This document shows positions 1 through 10,194 of a stretch of DNA of 64,000 nt, in pieces (the first letter of the stretch is position 1; every line of letters begins with the position of its first letter). Below the pieces are notes generated by a model. The model was given only the letters and a program-made list of their open reading frames with translations. It had not been told where the DNA came from and did no database searches. This DNA is from Micrococcaceae bacterium Sec5.8. GTDB lineage: Bacteria; Actinomycetota; Actinomycetes; Actinomycetales; Micrococcaceae. A program made the position numbers and the translations under genes. Location: NCBI GenBank assembly GCA_039636775.1, contig CP143429.1:1116001-1180000 (forward strand), in the 5' to 3' direction.

Positions 1-2
1 AC

Positions 3-734
3 GGGCTGGTGCACTCCGGCCTGGTAGGGCTGGGAGTCATCGCAGCCCTGCTGTTCTTCGCTTATGAGAAGCGACGCCGCGGCCTCACCGACCCCCGGCT
101 GTGGCCGATTGCAGGCTTCGCCATCGCTTTCGGGGCGATCGGCTCCAGGGTGCTCACCTGGGATGCCTCCCGCCAGGTGTCCCTGGCGGACTGGTGGGGA
201 AACGGCGACCGCAGCATCCTCGCCGGCCTGGTCGGCGCATGGTTCGGGGTCCATCTCGGGAAGCGGATGACGGGCTACCGCGAGTCCACCGGGGATCTGC
301 TGGCGCCCGCAGTGGCTCTGGCGCTGATCGTCGGACGGGTAGGGTGTCTCACCACCGAGCTGCCCGGCACCCCGACCGGGGGAGAGTGGGGAATAGTCCT
401 CACCCCGGCGCAGGCTGCATTGACGGGAGGGCCGGCCGGGGTGGGTCTTCATCCGTCCTTTGCCTACGAGATGGTGTTCCACTTGGCCGCCTTCGCCGCA
501 ATGTGGCACTTCCGAGACCGGCTGGCCCATTCCGGTGACCTCTTTGTCTGTTACGTGGCCGCGTACGCCCTGTTCAGGTTCGGTGTGGAGTTTGTCCGCG
601 GCAACGAGGTGCTTTGGCTGGGCATGAGCCGGCCCCAATGGTTCCTCCTCGCGGTTTTGCCCCTGCTGGGCTGGCGGATGCGGCGGGTGTTCGGGAAACC
701 GGCTCGCCATGAATTAGAAGGAAGTGCCGCGTGA
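3..734 (+). CDS. Lgt-like (prolipoprotein diacylglyceryl transferase family) membrane protein, 5' end cut by window
   Basis: Integral membrane protein of the Lgt fold. The frame is open to the left edge, so the true start is probably outside the window; the first possible start inside is GTG at 9 (numbering below from there). Lgt-like signatures are GRVGCLTTE at 109-117, HPSFAYE at 148-154 and the C-terminal FRFGVEFVRG at 189-198, which match the family's GRxGN, HPxxxYE and RFxVEFFR regions. The Asn normally found in GRxGN is Cys here, so this may be a paralogue rather than the housekeeping enzyme. Its stop overlaps the start of the next gene by 4 nt, and the following radical-SAM gene suggests a role in lipid modification rather than lipoprotein maturation (inference). 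Confidence 0.8.
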   Translation, partial: GLVHSGLVGLGVIAALLFFAYEKRRRGLTDPRLWPIAGFAIAFGAIGSRVLTWDASRQVSLADWWGNGDRSILAGLVGAWFGVHLGKRMTGYRESTGDLLAPAVALALIVGRVGCLTTELPGTPTGGEWGIVLTPAQAALTGGPAGVGLHPSFAYEMVFHLAAFAAMWHFRDRLAHSGDLFVCYVAAYALFRFGVEFVRGNEVLWLGMSRPQWFLLAVLPLLGWRMRRVFGKPARHELEGSAA

Positions 735-1093
735 GCGCCGACACCCCCGACGGTCCCCAGATCCCACCCCAGTGGTCGGATGTGCCCGGCCCGTCGCAAC
801 AGCCACGAGGCGGTTCCGTGGGACTTGGGCTCCTGCTCGGGGCTGCGGCCCTCTACCTGTTCTACGTGGGGGCCTTCTTCCTCTTCGGGCCCGGCGGACC
901 GCCGCCGCCTGGCCTCACCGGAGCGGGAGCGTTCATACCGCTTGGCGTGTATCTGCTGGTGGCCATTCTGCTGGCGGTGCAGCGCCGGACGTCGCTTTTC
1001 GGCGCGGGACTCCTGATTGGCTTCGGAATTTGGACTTTACTCGGCGGCGGACTCTGCATGGCGTCCCTTGCTCAAGCCGGAGGGCTGCCATGA
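731..1093 (+). CDS. Small multi-pass membrane protein, unknown function
   Basis: 120-residue protein that I do not recognise. The first 30 residues are Pro/Gly-rich and soluble; three hydrophobic segments follow, at about 31-52, 65-82 and 90-112. GTG start at 731 overlaps the upstream stop (GTGA) and is preceded by AAGGA about 6 nt upstream. Its own stop at 1091-1093 overlaps the ATG of the radical-SAM gene at 1090, so the three genes are translationally coupled. It may be a membrane partner of the neighbouring Lgt-like or radical-SAM protein, which is inference from context only. Confidence 0.75.
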   Translation: MSADTPDGPQIPPQWSDVPGPSQQPRGGSVGLGLLLGAAALYLFYVGAFFLFGPGGPPPPGLTGAGAFIPLGVYLLVAILLAVQRRTSLFGAGLLIGFGIWTLLGGGLCMASLAQAGGLP

Positions 1094-2694
1094 ATCCTTT
1101 ACCCCGGAGCTCCACGCACCCGCTGCCCGGTCCCGGCCAGCCCTTGCGGGGCGACAGAATTCACCGCTACGTCACCGCATTCTGTCCCCGCTGCCACGAG
1201 ACCAACCCCCCGCTCGCGCAGGTACGGCGGCTGTCCGGGGCGCTGCTGATCCGCGACGGGCGGGTATGGCTTGAACGCGGGTGCCCGGATCATGGGCTGG
1301 TCCGCACACTGTATGACGAATCGCCCGAAATCCTGCGGTACTTGGAGAAGTGGCAGGCGCCCACCAAGCAGCATATTCCCGACCAAACGGATAACTTCCG
1401 TCCGGTCCCCGAGGCCTACGCCTTCGGCCTTCCGGCCATGCAGACGCAGCACACATGCATTTTGCTGCAGGACATTATCGAGCACTGCAATCTTCGTTGT
1501 CCCACCTGCTTCACCGCCTCGGGCCCCCAGTTGCAGGGGGTGGCGCCCCTTGCAGAAGTGCTCGCGAACATAGACGCAAGGCTTGCCCGCGAGAACGGAC
1601 GGCTGGATGTGCTGATGCTCTCCGGCGGGGAGCCGACACTGTATCCCCAGCTGGCCGAACTGCTGCAGGAGCTCGTTGCCCGGCCAATCGTCCGGATCAT
1701 GGTGAACAGCAACGGCATGCTGATCGCGACAGATGATGACCTGCTTGCCCTCCTGGCCAGCCACCGGGACCGGGTCGAGGTGTATCTGCAGTACGACGGG
1801 CCGTCCAAGGAGGCGTCAATCCACCACCGCGGGGGAGATCTGACCCGTTTCAAGGATGCTGCCATCTCGCGCCTCTCCGAGGCGGGCATCTTCACCACAC
1901 TGACAATGACCGCCACGCTCGGTATCAACGACGGCGAGGTCGGCGCCGTCGTGATGCGTGCTTTGGAAACCCCGTTCATCGGTGGAGTCGCGCTGCAGCC
2001 GGTGTTTGGATCGGGCAGGGGGCACGGCATCGACCCTACGGACCGGCTCACCCACACCGGCGTGCTCGAGCGGCTGGCCGGGCAGACCGGCGGGGTGGTT
2101 TCGTGGCACGACCTCACGGCCCTCCCGTGCTCGCATCCGCACTGCGCATCCGTCGGCTACATGCTCAAGGACGATGCGGGCATCTGGCGGTCACTGACCG
2201 CGCTGATCGGGCACGATCAGCTGCTCGCCTGGCTGGAACTCAACCCTGACAGCCTCGCGAACCGGATCGCTGACAGTGCGATCCCGCTCGAGCTGCGCAG
2301 CCTGATGAAATCTTCCCTGTTGGACCTGCTGAGCGAACAATCGTCCCTGTCCCATCCGCGCACGGCGGACCTTTGGCAGAACATTTGCAGCCAGTGCGAC
2401 CTTGGCATCGGCACGCTCACCACGCTGGCGGCCGGCAAGCTCCCGGGCCAGCAGCAGCGGCTCCGCCGGCTTCTCGCCGAACGGGTGACCCGCATTATGG
2501 TCAAACCCTTTATGGACATCTCGACCATGATCGAGGAACGGCTCACGCAATGCTGCGTCCACGTGGGGACCAAGAGCGACGCCGGTGCCCACCAGTGCGC
2601 GCCGTTCTGCGCGGTCCAGGCGTGGCCGGCCCTGGCCCGGCAGCGACTAAGCACTGCCACTGCCCCCCGGCTGCTCCCGGTACGGCGGGCTTAA
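1090..2694 (+). CDS. Radical-SAM enzyme resembling the tetraether synthase (Tes/MJ0619) family
   Basis: 534-residue protein. An N-terminal zinc-ribbon/rubredoxin-like part has C32, C35 and C65 (CPRC...GCPDHG). The radical-SAM core starts with CNLRCPTC (C133, C137, C140), followed by SGGEPTLYP at about 178-186. Near the C-terminus are further Cys clusters, NICSQC, CCVHV at about 488-492 and CAPFCA at about 503-508. This arrangement (N-terminal CxxC...CPxHG, core, C-terminal CCVH...PFC) is that of the archaeal Tes group, which joins lipid tails, and its bacterial relatives. The chosen ATG has GGAGGG upstream and overlaps the previous stop; the frame is open further upstream, but that part overlaps two genes. 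Substrate is unknown; membrane lipid is suggested by the flanking Lgt-like and membrane genes. Confidence 0.85.
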   Translation: MNPLPRSSTHPLPGPGQPLRGDRIHRYVTAFCPRCHETNPPLAQVRRLSGALLIRDGRVWLERGCPDHGLVRTLYDESPEILRYLEKWQAPTKQHIPDQTDNFRPVPEAYAFGLPAMQTQHTCILLQDIIEHCNLRCPTCFTASGPQLQGVAPLAEVLANIDARLARENGRLDVLMLSGGEPTLYPQLAELLQELVARPIVRIMVNSNGMLIATDDDLLALLASHRDRVEVYLQYDGPSKEASIHHRGGDLTRFKDAAISRLSEAGIFTTLTMTATLGINDGEVGAVVMRALETPFIGGVALQPVFGSGRGHGIDPTDRLTHTGVLERLAGQTGGVVSWHDLTALPCSHPHCASVGYMLKDDAGIWRSLTALIGHDQLLAWLELNPDSLANRIADSAIPLELRSLMKSSLLDLLSEQSSLSHPRTADLWQNICSQCDLGIGTLTTLAAGKLPGQQQRLRRLLAERVTRIMVKPFMDISTMIEERLTQCCVHVGTKSDAGAHQCAPFCAVQAWPALARQRLSTATAPRLLPVRRA

Positions 2695-2703
2695 GGAGGG
2701 ATG

Positions 2704-3090
2704 GTGAGCTCTGCGTCGGATGCCCGGCGGATCGCCTCGGGCCCCCTGCCCTCGCAGTTGGTGGCCCGGGAACACGCCGCCCGGCATCGCAGCCAGAACG
2801 TGGTGCCTGCGGATCCGGGCCCGGACCGGCAGGCGGACGCTCCCTTTGATCCCCTCAGGCTGTGCATCTTTGCCACAATTGCCCTGCTTGGCTGGCTGGC
2901 CGGTCCTGTCGCCTTGGCGGTGTTCGCGGCCGTTGGGTTCATAGGCTACTGGAAAGCGCGCCGGCGTGGCCTGAAAACGTCCGACTGCTACCTTCGGGAC
3001 ACCAGGCTCGTGCTCGGATATTTGGCCGTCCTCCTGGCCGCCGGCCTGTGGGGAATGTACGTGCTTGGGGTCAGCCTCGCTGCCTCGTGA
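2704..3090 (+). CDS. Small membrane protein, unknown function
   Basis: About 128 residues. The N-terminal 55 residues are soluble and polar; hydrophobic helices lie at about 56-80 and 104-125, with a basic stretch (KARRRGLK) between them. AAGGAGG sits right after the radical-SAM stop; GTG at 2704 is spaced better from it than ATG at 2701, which would add one residue. Ten nt separate it from the upstream gene, so it is very likely the fourth member of the Lgt-like/radical-SAM operon. I do not recognise the family. Confidence 0.7.
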   Translation: MSSASDARRIASGPLPSQLVAREHAARHRSQNVVPADPGPDRQADAPFDPLRLCIFATIALLGWLAGPVALAVFAAVGFIGYWKARRRGLKTSDCYLRDTRLVLGYLAVLLAAGLWGMYVLGVSLAAS

Positions 3091-3181
3091 ACCGGGTTAC
3101 TGGCTGCCCCGCTACCCTTCGGCGCCGGCGCCGGGACGTTCGGCCCTTGCCCGGCGCCGCCGGCCGCGGGCACCGTGGACC

Positions 3182-3721
3182 ATGGCCAACATTTACATTC
3201 CATTCGGGACGGTGGAGGGCCAGACCGCCCGGATCGCCGAGTACATCGCCTACGTCCTCCGCGAGCACGGCCACGAGGCCCGGACGGCAGATCTGCAGAC
3301 CTCCGGCGATGCGCTCCCGCAGGAGTGTGACGGCGTCATCGTCGGCGCCTCCGTCCACATGGGCAAGCACGAGGAGTTCGTGACCGACTTCGTCCGTGCG
3401 AACAAAGCGGCGCTGGAACGGCTGCCCTCGGCGTTGTTCTCGGTCAGCCTCGCCGCGCACGGGGACGAGGAGAACGCGGAAGGCTATGTGCAGAAGTTTG
3501 AGCAGGAGACCGGCTGGCGCCCGGCGCACGTCGGCCTGTTCGGCGGGGCGCTGCTCTACACCCAGTACGGCTTCCTCAAGCGGCACATGATGAAAAAGAT
3601 CACCAGGGACAAGGGGTCCGCGGACCTGGACATCTCCCGCGACTACGTCTACACCGAGTGGGCCGGCGTCAAGCACTTCACGGAGGATTTCCTGGCGGGA
3701 CTGCCCGCGGCGGCACACTAG
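3182..3721 (+). CDS. Flavodoxin-domain protein
   Basis: 179 residues with a flavodoxin fold similar to HemG/flavodoxin_5 proteins. The FMN phosphate-loop region is FGTVEGQTARIAE at about 8-20, followed by GVIVGASVHMGKHEE (about 52-66) and FSVSLAAHGDEE (about 87-98). It could carry electrons or act as a protoporphyrinogen-oxidase-like enzyme. The ATG lies 91 nt after the upstream membrane-protein gene; no clear ribosome site is visible, so the start is provisional. It may be the electron donor for the upstream Fe-S radical-SAM enzyme, because these enzymes need a low-potential reductant (inference). Confidence 0.8.
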   Translation: MANIYIPFGTVEGQTARIAEYIAYVLREHGHEARTADLQTSGDALPQECDGVIVGASVHMGKHEEFVTDFVRANKAALERLPSALFSVSLAAHGDEENAEGYVQKFEQETGWRPAHVGLFGGALLYTQYGFLKRHMMKKITRDKGSADLDISRDYVYTEWAGVKHFTEDFLAGLPAAAH

Positions 3722-3747
3722 GGCCGTTGGAAACACCGGGGCCGGGC

Positions 3748-4440
3748 TCAGCCGCAGGCGAAGGGCGGAACCGTGTTCCAGGCGTTGTAAGGCACGAACC
3801 AGTGTTCGAAGCCCAGATTGCCGGCGTCGTCGTCAAGGATATCGAGGGAATCCGAAAAGAGGGCTGCGCTGTCCGCGTCCGCGAGGAGGACGTCCTCGAC
3901 CTGGGCCCGCCAGTCCGCCGGGAGGTCGAGGTCGTAGATGTCCTCGGTGATCTCCGCCTGATCGAGCAAGCAGCGGACGGCGAGTTCGGCGGCGAGGCAG
4001 CCGGGGGCGGTCCACCCGCGGACCAGGCACGCCGTGAGGTCAGCGGCGACAACAATAAACTATTGGGTGAATTTCGCGTCGTAGCTGGACGCAAACTGCG
4101 GCGGCAGTGAGGTCAGCACCGAGGTTCCGGCGATGTCCGGCCCGGTGACGGCGTCCAGGGTGCTGAGGGTGGCCAGATCCCGGAAGAGCTGGTCAAGGAG
4201 GATGCCGGATGAGTTCCACAGCAGGCCGGCCAGAAGGCGGGTCCGGCGGACGGCTTGCTGCCGGTCTTCCGGTGGGACGGCGGCCATTTCGGCCAGATCT
4301 TCCGGATCGAACAGGAGCCGCTGCTCCGGTGTCATGTCGTCCGGGTGCGGGTCCAGGCCCAGCAGTTCAAGGCTCAGTCCCGTCAGTTTGACGGCGTCGG
4401 CCAGGAGTTCTTCGTTGATGTCGTCATCGTCGGCGCTCAT
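3748..4440 (-). pseudogene. Hypothetical protein gene interrupted by an in-frame amber codon
   Basis: From ATG at 4440 the frame encodes an acidic helical protein (MSADDDDINEELLAD...) for 126 residues and stops at TAG (4060-4062). The same frame continues without another stop to 3748, giving about 103 more residues (FIVVAADLTACLVRGW... to ...AWNTVPPFACG) with the same acidic, Leu/Ala/Asp-rich composition. The most economical reading is one gene of about 230 residues broken by a single nonsense change, for example CAG to TAG. Sequencing error or readthrough are alternatives. I do not recognise the family. It converges with the flavodoxin gene. Confidence 0.7.
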
Positions 4441-4764
4441 GACCGAAGATGCTACCCTCACTCCGCTCCTTGTGTGTCACCTCCGGAGCCCCGGGCACCC
4501 ATGGACCGGCTGCCAGACAGTCCCTGCGGCAGTTCCGGTCCCGGCCACCGCGTGCTGTGACGTTTACCTATCGGCGCGTTGGAACCATTGTTGGGGCAGG
4601 AGCGGGGCGTAATGTGATGACCACCACGTGAGACGAATCCGGGTGTCCAAATAGTGGACCATTTGTCCATCCAATGGACGTCGGAACTTATTATGTCATC
4701 ATACGAATCCCTTTCCGGGCAGCCCCGAGCAACACCAGTCCGGTCTTCATGAAAGCGCTGTTAC
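4441..4764. other. Intergenic control region between broken hypothetical gene and MHS transporter
   Basis: 324 nt with no gene I can support. Its right half holds the four-half-site operator at 4645-4679 and a TATTAT box at 4689-4694, the likely promoter of the transporter; the left half shows nothing recognisable. Confidence 0.6.
4645..4679 (+). promoter_or_regulatory. Candidate operator: four alternating half-sites
   Basis: GTCCA, TGGAC, GTCCA and TGGAC start at 4645, 4655, 4665 and 4675, each separated by exactly 5 nt. This makes two tandem palindromes with half-sites every 10 bp, on one face of the helix. A TATTAT -10-like box follows at 4689-4694. The geometry suits cooperative binding of a dimeric regulator (IclR, GntR or similar) controlling the transporter at 4765; the regulator is not adjacent. 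Confidence 0.55.
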
Positions 4765-6177
4765 ATGTCATCCACTGCCACTTCCGCGGAGCATGGGTCC
4801 GCCAAACCGGTGAACTCGCGCGGCCGCGTCATCGTCGCCAGCCTCATTGGCACCACCGTTGAGTTCTACGACTTCTACGTGTACGCCACCGCCGCTGTGC
4901 TCGTCTTCCCGAAGCTCTTCTTCCCTGGCCAGAACGAGACCACCCAGTTGCTGGCATCCTTCGCCGTCTTCGGCGTCGCGTTCATCGCCCGCCCGCTGGG
5001 CTCGATTGTCTTCGGCCACTTCGGTGACAAGTTTGGCCGCAAGGGCACCCTGGTGGCCTCGCTGCTGACCATGGGTATTGCCACGTTCCTGATCGGCTGC
5101 CTGCCGACGGCGACCGTTCCCGGCTGGACCTTCTGGGCACCGGCCCTCCTGGTTGTCCTGCGCTTCGCCCAGGGCCTTGCCCTCGGCGGGGAATGGAGCG
5201 GCGCGGCGTTGCTGGCCACCGAGAACGCCCCGGCGAACAAGCGTGCCATCTACGGCACGTTCCCGCAGTTGGGTGCGCCGATCGGCTTCATCATCGCCAA
5301 CGTGATCTTCCTGGTGTTCAGCTACACCCTGACGCCAGCGGCATTCGAGGCGTGGGGCTGGCGTGTGCCGTTCCTGCTCAGCGCCATCATGGTCATTATC
5401 GGCCTCTACGTGCGGCTCAAACTAATCGAGACCCCGGCCTTCACCAAGGTGCTGGAATCGAACGAGGTTGCCAAGCTGCCGCTGGCCCGGGTCTTCAAGA
5501 CCAGCTGGCGCCAGCTGATCCTGGGCACGTTCATCATGCTCGCCACGTACGTGCTGTTCTACCTGATGACCACGTTCACCTTGACCTACGGCACCCGTGC
5601 CTCCAGCCTGGATGCGGCCAGGGCCGCGGCCGAAAAGGCCGGCAAACCGATGACCGAGGCCGCCGCTGCCGCGTTCGTCCCCGGCCTGGGCTACACCCGG
5701 AACGATTTCCTCTGGATGCTGATTGCCGGCGTCGTCTTCTTCGGCATCTTCACCCTGGTTTCCGGACCGCTGGCTGAGAAGTACGGCCGCCGCAAGATGC
5801 TGATCGCCGTGACCCTGGGCATCTTCGCCTTCGGTCTGCTCTTCGTTCCACTCTTCAGTGCCGGCTTCGTGGGCACCATGGCGCTGCTGATCATCGGCTT
5901 CTCCCTGATGGGGCTGACCTTCGGGCCCATGGGTGCGCTGTTGCCGGAGCTGTTCCCCACGAACGTCCGGTACACCGGCTCGGCCATCAGCTACAACTTC
6001 TCCAGCATCCTCGGTGCCGCGGTGGCCCCGTTCATTGCCGTCTGGCTGTGGGAGATGGGGAAGGGCAGCCCCGTGCTGGTGGGAATCTACCTCGCCTCCA
6101 TGGCCGTCCTGACGTTGATCGCACTGTTCGTCAGCAAGGAGACTCGGGACCTGGAGTACACCAACAACGTGGCCTGA
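4765..6177 (+). CDS. MFS transporter, metabolite:H+ symporter (MHS) family
   Basis: 470-residue 12-helix permease. The N-terminal GTTVEFYDFYVYATAA (about 29-44), then FGHFGDKFGRK (about 83-93) and RFAQGLALGGEWSG (about 133-146), are hallmarks of the MHS branch, which includes ShiA, KgtP and ProP-type carriers of organic acids and osmolytes. A second GRRKM loop lies at about 342-346. The central cytoplasmic loop holds an Ala/Lys-rich insertion (about 275-310). The substrate cannot be read from sequence. It stands alone behind its own operator region and ends before a strong terminator. Confidence 0.9.
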   Translation: MSSTATSAEHGSAKPVNSRGRVIVASLIGTTVEFYDFYVYATAAVLVFPKLFFPGQNETTQLLASFAVFGVAFIARPLGSIVFGHFGDKFGRKGTLVASLLTMGIATFLIGCLPTATVPGWTFWAPALLVVLRFAQGLALGGEWSGAALLATENAPANKRAIYGTFPQLGAPIGFIIANVIFLVFSYTLTPAAFEAWGWRVPFLLSAIMVIIGLYVRLKLIETPAFTKVLESNEVAKLPLARVFKTSWRQLILGTFIMLATYVLFYLMTTFTLTYGTRASSLDAARAAAEKAGKPMTEAAAAAFVPGLGYTRNDFLWMLIAGVVFFGIFTLVSGPLAEKYGRRKMLIAVTLGIFAFGLLFVPLFSAGFVGTMALLIIGFSLMGLTFGPMGALLPELFPTNVRYTGSAISYNFSSILGAAVAPFIAVWLWEMGKGSPVLVGIYLASMAVLTLIALFVSKETRDLEYTNNVA

Positions 6178-6224
6178 TGCCTTAGCCCTCGCTGCGTTGG
6201 CGCTCCCGCCCAGTTGCTTTCCAG

Positions 6225-6262
6225 AAGGCCCGGCGTGTTCATTGGACACGCCGGGCCTTTTT
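6225..6262 (+). terminator. Rho-independent terminator
   Basis: Perfect 14-bp stem (6225-6238 with 6246-6259), 7-nt loop, followed by Ts. It lies about 50 nt after the MHS transporter and before the convergent amidotransferase; the A run on the other side lets it work in both directions. Confidence 0.9.
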
Positions 6263-6371
6263 GGATCGGCACCCGGGGCCGGGAGAGCAACCGGGCAGGA
6301 TGGCGGGTGCCGGAGCGGCCACGGGCTCTGCCGGGCCCCGGCGGGAGCGCCAAGCCCGCACGCAGGCATCC

Positions 6372-7118
6372 CTAGTTTGCGTACTGTTCCACGAAATTCC
6401 GCAGGATCTTCATCGGTTCCGGCGCGGAGAACCGCCGGGCGTCCGCGATTAATTCCTCGGCCGCTTCGGGCGGGAAGTACCCGGCATGCCGGTAGATGTC
6501 GATCCGGGTGGCCAGGCCGTCCGCATCGAGTTCGGGGTGGAACTGGGTGGCGTACAGGTTGGTTTTAATCCGGAACATGTGCACCGGGCAGGCGGCGGAG
6601 CTGGCCAGAAGCACCGCGTGGGGAGGAAGGAGGGTGCAGGCTTCCTTGTGGCCGGTGAACGCCGTGAAGCTCTCCGGCAGACCCCGCAGCAGGGGATCCA
6701 CCAGGCCTTCCGCACTCAGCTTGATGCTCACACCGCCCAGCCCCTCGCCGTAAGTGCGGTCAATCACGGCGCCCTGGTGCCGGCCGAGCGTACCCACGCC
6801 GTAACAGGCACCGAGGAACGGGAAATCCAAAGGCACGATCCGGTCGAGCAGGGCCTCGAGCTCACGCTCCACCCGGTGCTGGACGTCGCTTTTTTGCCCG
6901 GCAGGATCACTGGAGGTGAACGGACTCCCTCCTACGATCACCCCCGAGTAATCGGCAAGATCCAACGGGGGCAACGGCGCGGCTTCCATCCGGACGCGCC
7001 TCAGCTGGGCCGGTTCAAGCCCGCCATAGCGGAGGTAGGCTTCGTATTCGTCCTCGGCGGCAGCGTCCTCGGCCCGGGAGGCGAGGAGCAGGAATGGTTT
7101 CACAGACCAAGTCTGCAT
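6372..7118 (-). CDS. Class I glutamine amidotransferase (GMP-synthase-like)
   Basis: 248-residue single-domain amidotransferase of the GuaA-N-terminal type. The nucleophile elbow GACYGVGTLG carries the catalytic Cys (about residue 113), and the His-Glu pair is in ATQFHPELD (about 187-195). GVIVGGSPFTSS is the oxyanion-region loop. No synthetase domain follows, so it is a free-standing enzyme of unknown acceptor or a gamma-glutamyl hydrolase-like protein. The ATG at 7118 has no strong ribosome site; the frame is open 12 codons further upstream. It lies 51 nt downstream of the carboxylase alpha gene on the same strand. Confidence 0.85.
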   Translation of the reverse strand: MQTWSVKPFLLLASRAEDAAAEDEYEAYLRYGGLEPAQLRRVRMEAAPLPPLDLADYSGVIVGGSPFTSSDPAGQKSDVQHRVERELEALLDRIVPLDFPFLGACYGVGTLGRHQGAVIDRTYGEGLGGVSIKLSAEGLVDPLLRGLPESFTAFTGHKEACTLLPPHAVLLASSAACPVHMFRIKTNLYATQFHPELDADGLATRIDIYRHAGYFPPEAAEELIADARRFSAPEPMKILRNFVEQYAN

Positions 7119-7169
7119 GGGCAGGACGCGGTGACGCCAGAGGCGCGCCCGCACCCCGCCGTCGGGCAG

Positions 7170-9023
<1,854 letters not shown>

Positions 9024-9112
9024 GGCGTCTCCTTCTTTCCTTCAGGGAGCCTAGCGCGGTTTTGGAGGTTCCGCCGATATTGCTTGCGGATTCCGCGGGT
9101 AGAGGCCCGTAC

Positions 9113-9133
9113 CTTTGTAGGTTTGCTACAAAG
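9113..9133. promoter_or_regulatory. Candidate acc operator (palindrome), alpha-subunit copy
   Basis: Perfect inverted repeat with 8-bp arms (CTTTGTAG / CTACAAAG) and a 5-nt centre, about 95 nt upstream of the carboxylase alpha start. Its core TGTAG-N5-CTACA, including 4 of 5 centre bases, recurs in inverted orientation at 21778-21792, upstream of the beta/epsilon genes. Confidence 0.6.
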
Positions 9134-9147
9134 CTATGCGGATTAGC

Positions 9148-9825
9148 TCACTCTGCCCGGAGCAATGCCGGATCCGCGGCGCCGGCGGTCCACAGTTCCG
9201 TGATGCCCACCTGGGCTTGCTGCAGCAGCCCGCGCAGGGTTGAAATGGAGAGCCCGACGACGGCGTGCGGGTCGCCGTCGACCTTGCGGATAAAGGCCCC
9301 GCCGTAGCCGTCGATCGTGAAGGAGCCGGCGCACTGCAGCGGCTCGCCGGTGGCGATGTACGCGTCGATTTCCGCGGGGCTCAGGTCCATGAAGTGGACT
9401 TCGGCGGAGGTGACATGCCCGAGGGTTGCGCCGGTGCCGGCCACCCCGGTCTCCTCGGAGTCCTCGGTGTCGCGGCAGTCGACCAGCCAGTGGCCGGTGT
9501 GCAGCACACCTTTGCTGCCGCTCATCCGGAGCATGCGGGCTTTGGCGACGTCGGCTGTATACGGCTTCCCGTGCGCCTCGCCGTCGAACTCAAACACCGA
9601 ATCGCAGCCGATCACCAGCGCGCCGTCGGCTTCGGGCAGGGAGGCAACGGCCTCGGCCTTGGCCCGGGCGAGCAGCAACGCGGTGTCATGCGGGTCCGTG
9701 ACGCCGTAGCGGGCCTGCACGGCTTCTTCGTCGACGTCCGAGCCGAGGATTTCGTGCCGGATGCCGGCGTCGGTCAGCAGCTTGGTGCGGGCGGGGGACT
9801 GGGAGGCAAGAATGAGTCGGGTCAC
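9148..9825 (-). CDS. maf: Maf-like nucleoside-triphosphate pyrophosphatase
   Basis: 225-residue Maf/YhdE family protein. It begins MTRLILASQSPARTKLL, the family's SxSPRR-type signature, with VIGCDSVFEFDG at about 69-80 carrying the catalytic Asp and GKPYTADVAKARM following. Members hydrolyse modified or non-canonical NTPs to monophosphates and have been tied to septum formation. An extra Glu/Thr/Gly-rich loop (about 115-130) is seen in actinobacterial members. It lies upstream of the carboxylase alpha gene on the same strand, separated by 124 nt that contain the palindrome at 9113-9133. Confidence 0.9.
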   Translation of the reverse strand: MTRLILASQSPARTKLLTDAGIRHEILGSDVDEEAVQARYGVTDPHDTALLLARAKAEAVASLPEADGALVIGCDSVFEFDGEAHGKPYTADVAKARMLRMSGSKGVLHTGHWLVDCRDTEDSEETGVAGTGATLGHVTSAEVHFMDLSPAEIDAYIATGEPLQCAGSFTIDGYGGAFIRKVDGDPHAVVGLSISTLRGLLQQAQVGITELWTAGAADPALLRAE

Positions 9826-9897
9826 CGCTCCAGCCTAGTTCCTCGGGGTCGTCGTCGCCGTGGCCTTTTTGTCAGAGGTCGAAGGCAGAGTTGGTTC

Positions 9898-10191
9898 ATG
9901 GACGGGAACGAAGGACCGGAAGACAAACTCCGCAGCGTGCTGGCGATGGGTGGCCGCGCGCCAGAGGAGGTTACCGTGCCCCGGAGCCGCGCAGGACTGA
10001 TTGAATCCTGGCGGCGGTTGGAGGAGCTGAGCTCAGCATTGGCCGCTGTCACGACCCGACCTGAAGTGGCGGTGGTCCTTAGCCGTGTGCCCATGTCTGC
10101 GTCCGGTGTCGGGACCACCCCAATGGCCAACGAAGCGGTTGACCGGCTCCTGGTGGCCGTCAATAATGTCGTAGCCTTCCGGGACACTTGA
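9898..10191 (+). CDS. Hypothetical protein upstream of HNH gene
   Basis: 97 residues starting MDGNEGPEDKLRSVLAMGG, predicted mostly helical, with no recognised domain. It ends 3 nt before the ATG of the HNH gene. Both start codons lie in the same 12-nt context (TCATGGACGGGA), so the two ORFs share their initiation region sequence. The ribosome site is weak (GAAGG, 13 nt away). Coding status rests on codon bias and tight spacing, so confidence is moderate. Confidence 0.5.
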   Translation: MDGNEGPEDKLRSVLAMGGRAPEEVTVPRSRAGLIESWRRLEELSSALAAVTTRPEVAVVLSRVPMSASGVGTTPMANEAVDRLLVAVNNVVAFRDT

Positions 10192-10194
10192 GTC

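Noticed and set aside
724..1089. Upstream extension of the radical-SAM frame
   Set aside because: Overlaps the whole small membrane gene; ATG at 1090 has a good ribosome site and yields the family-like N-terminal Cys motif.
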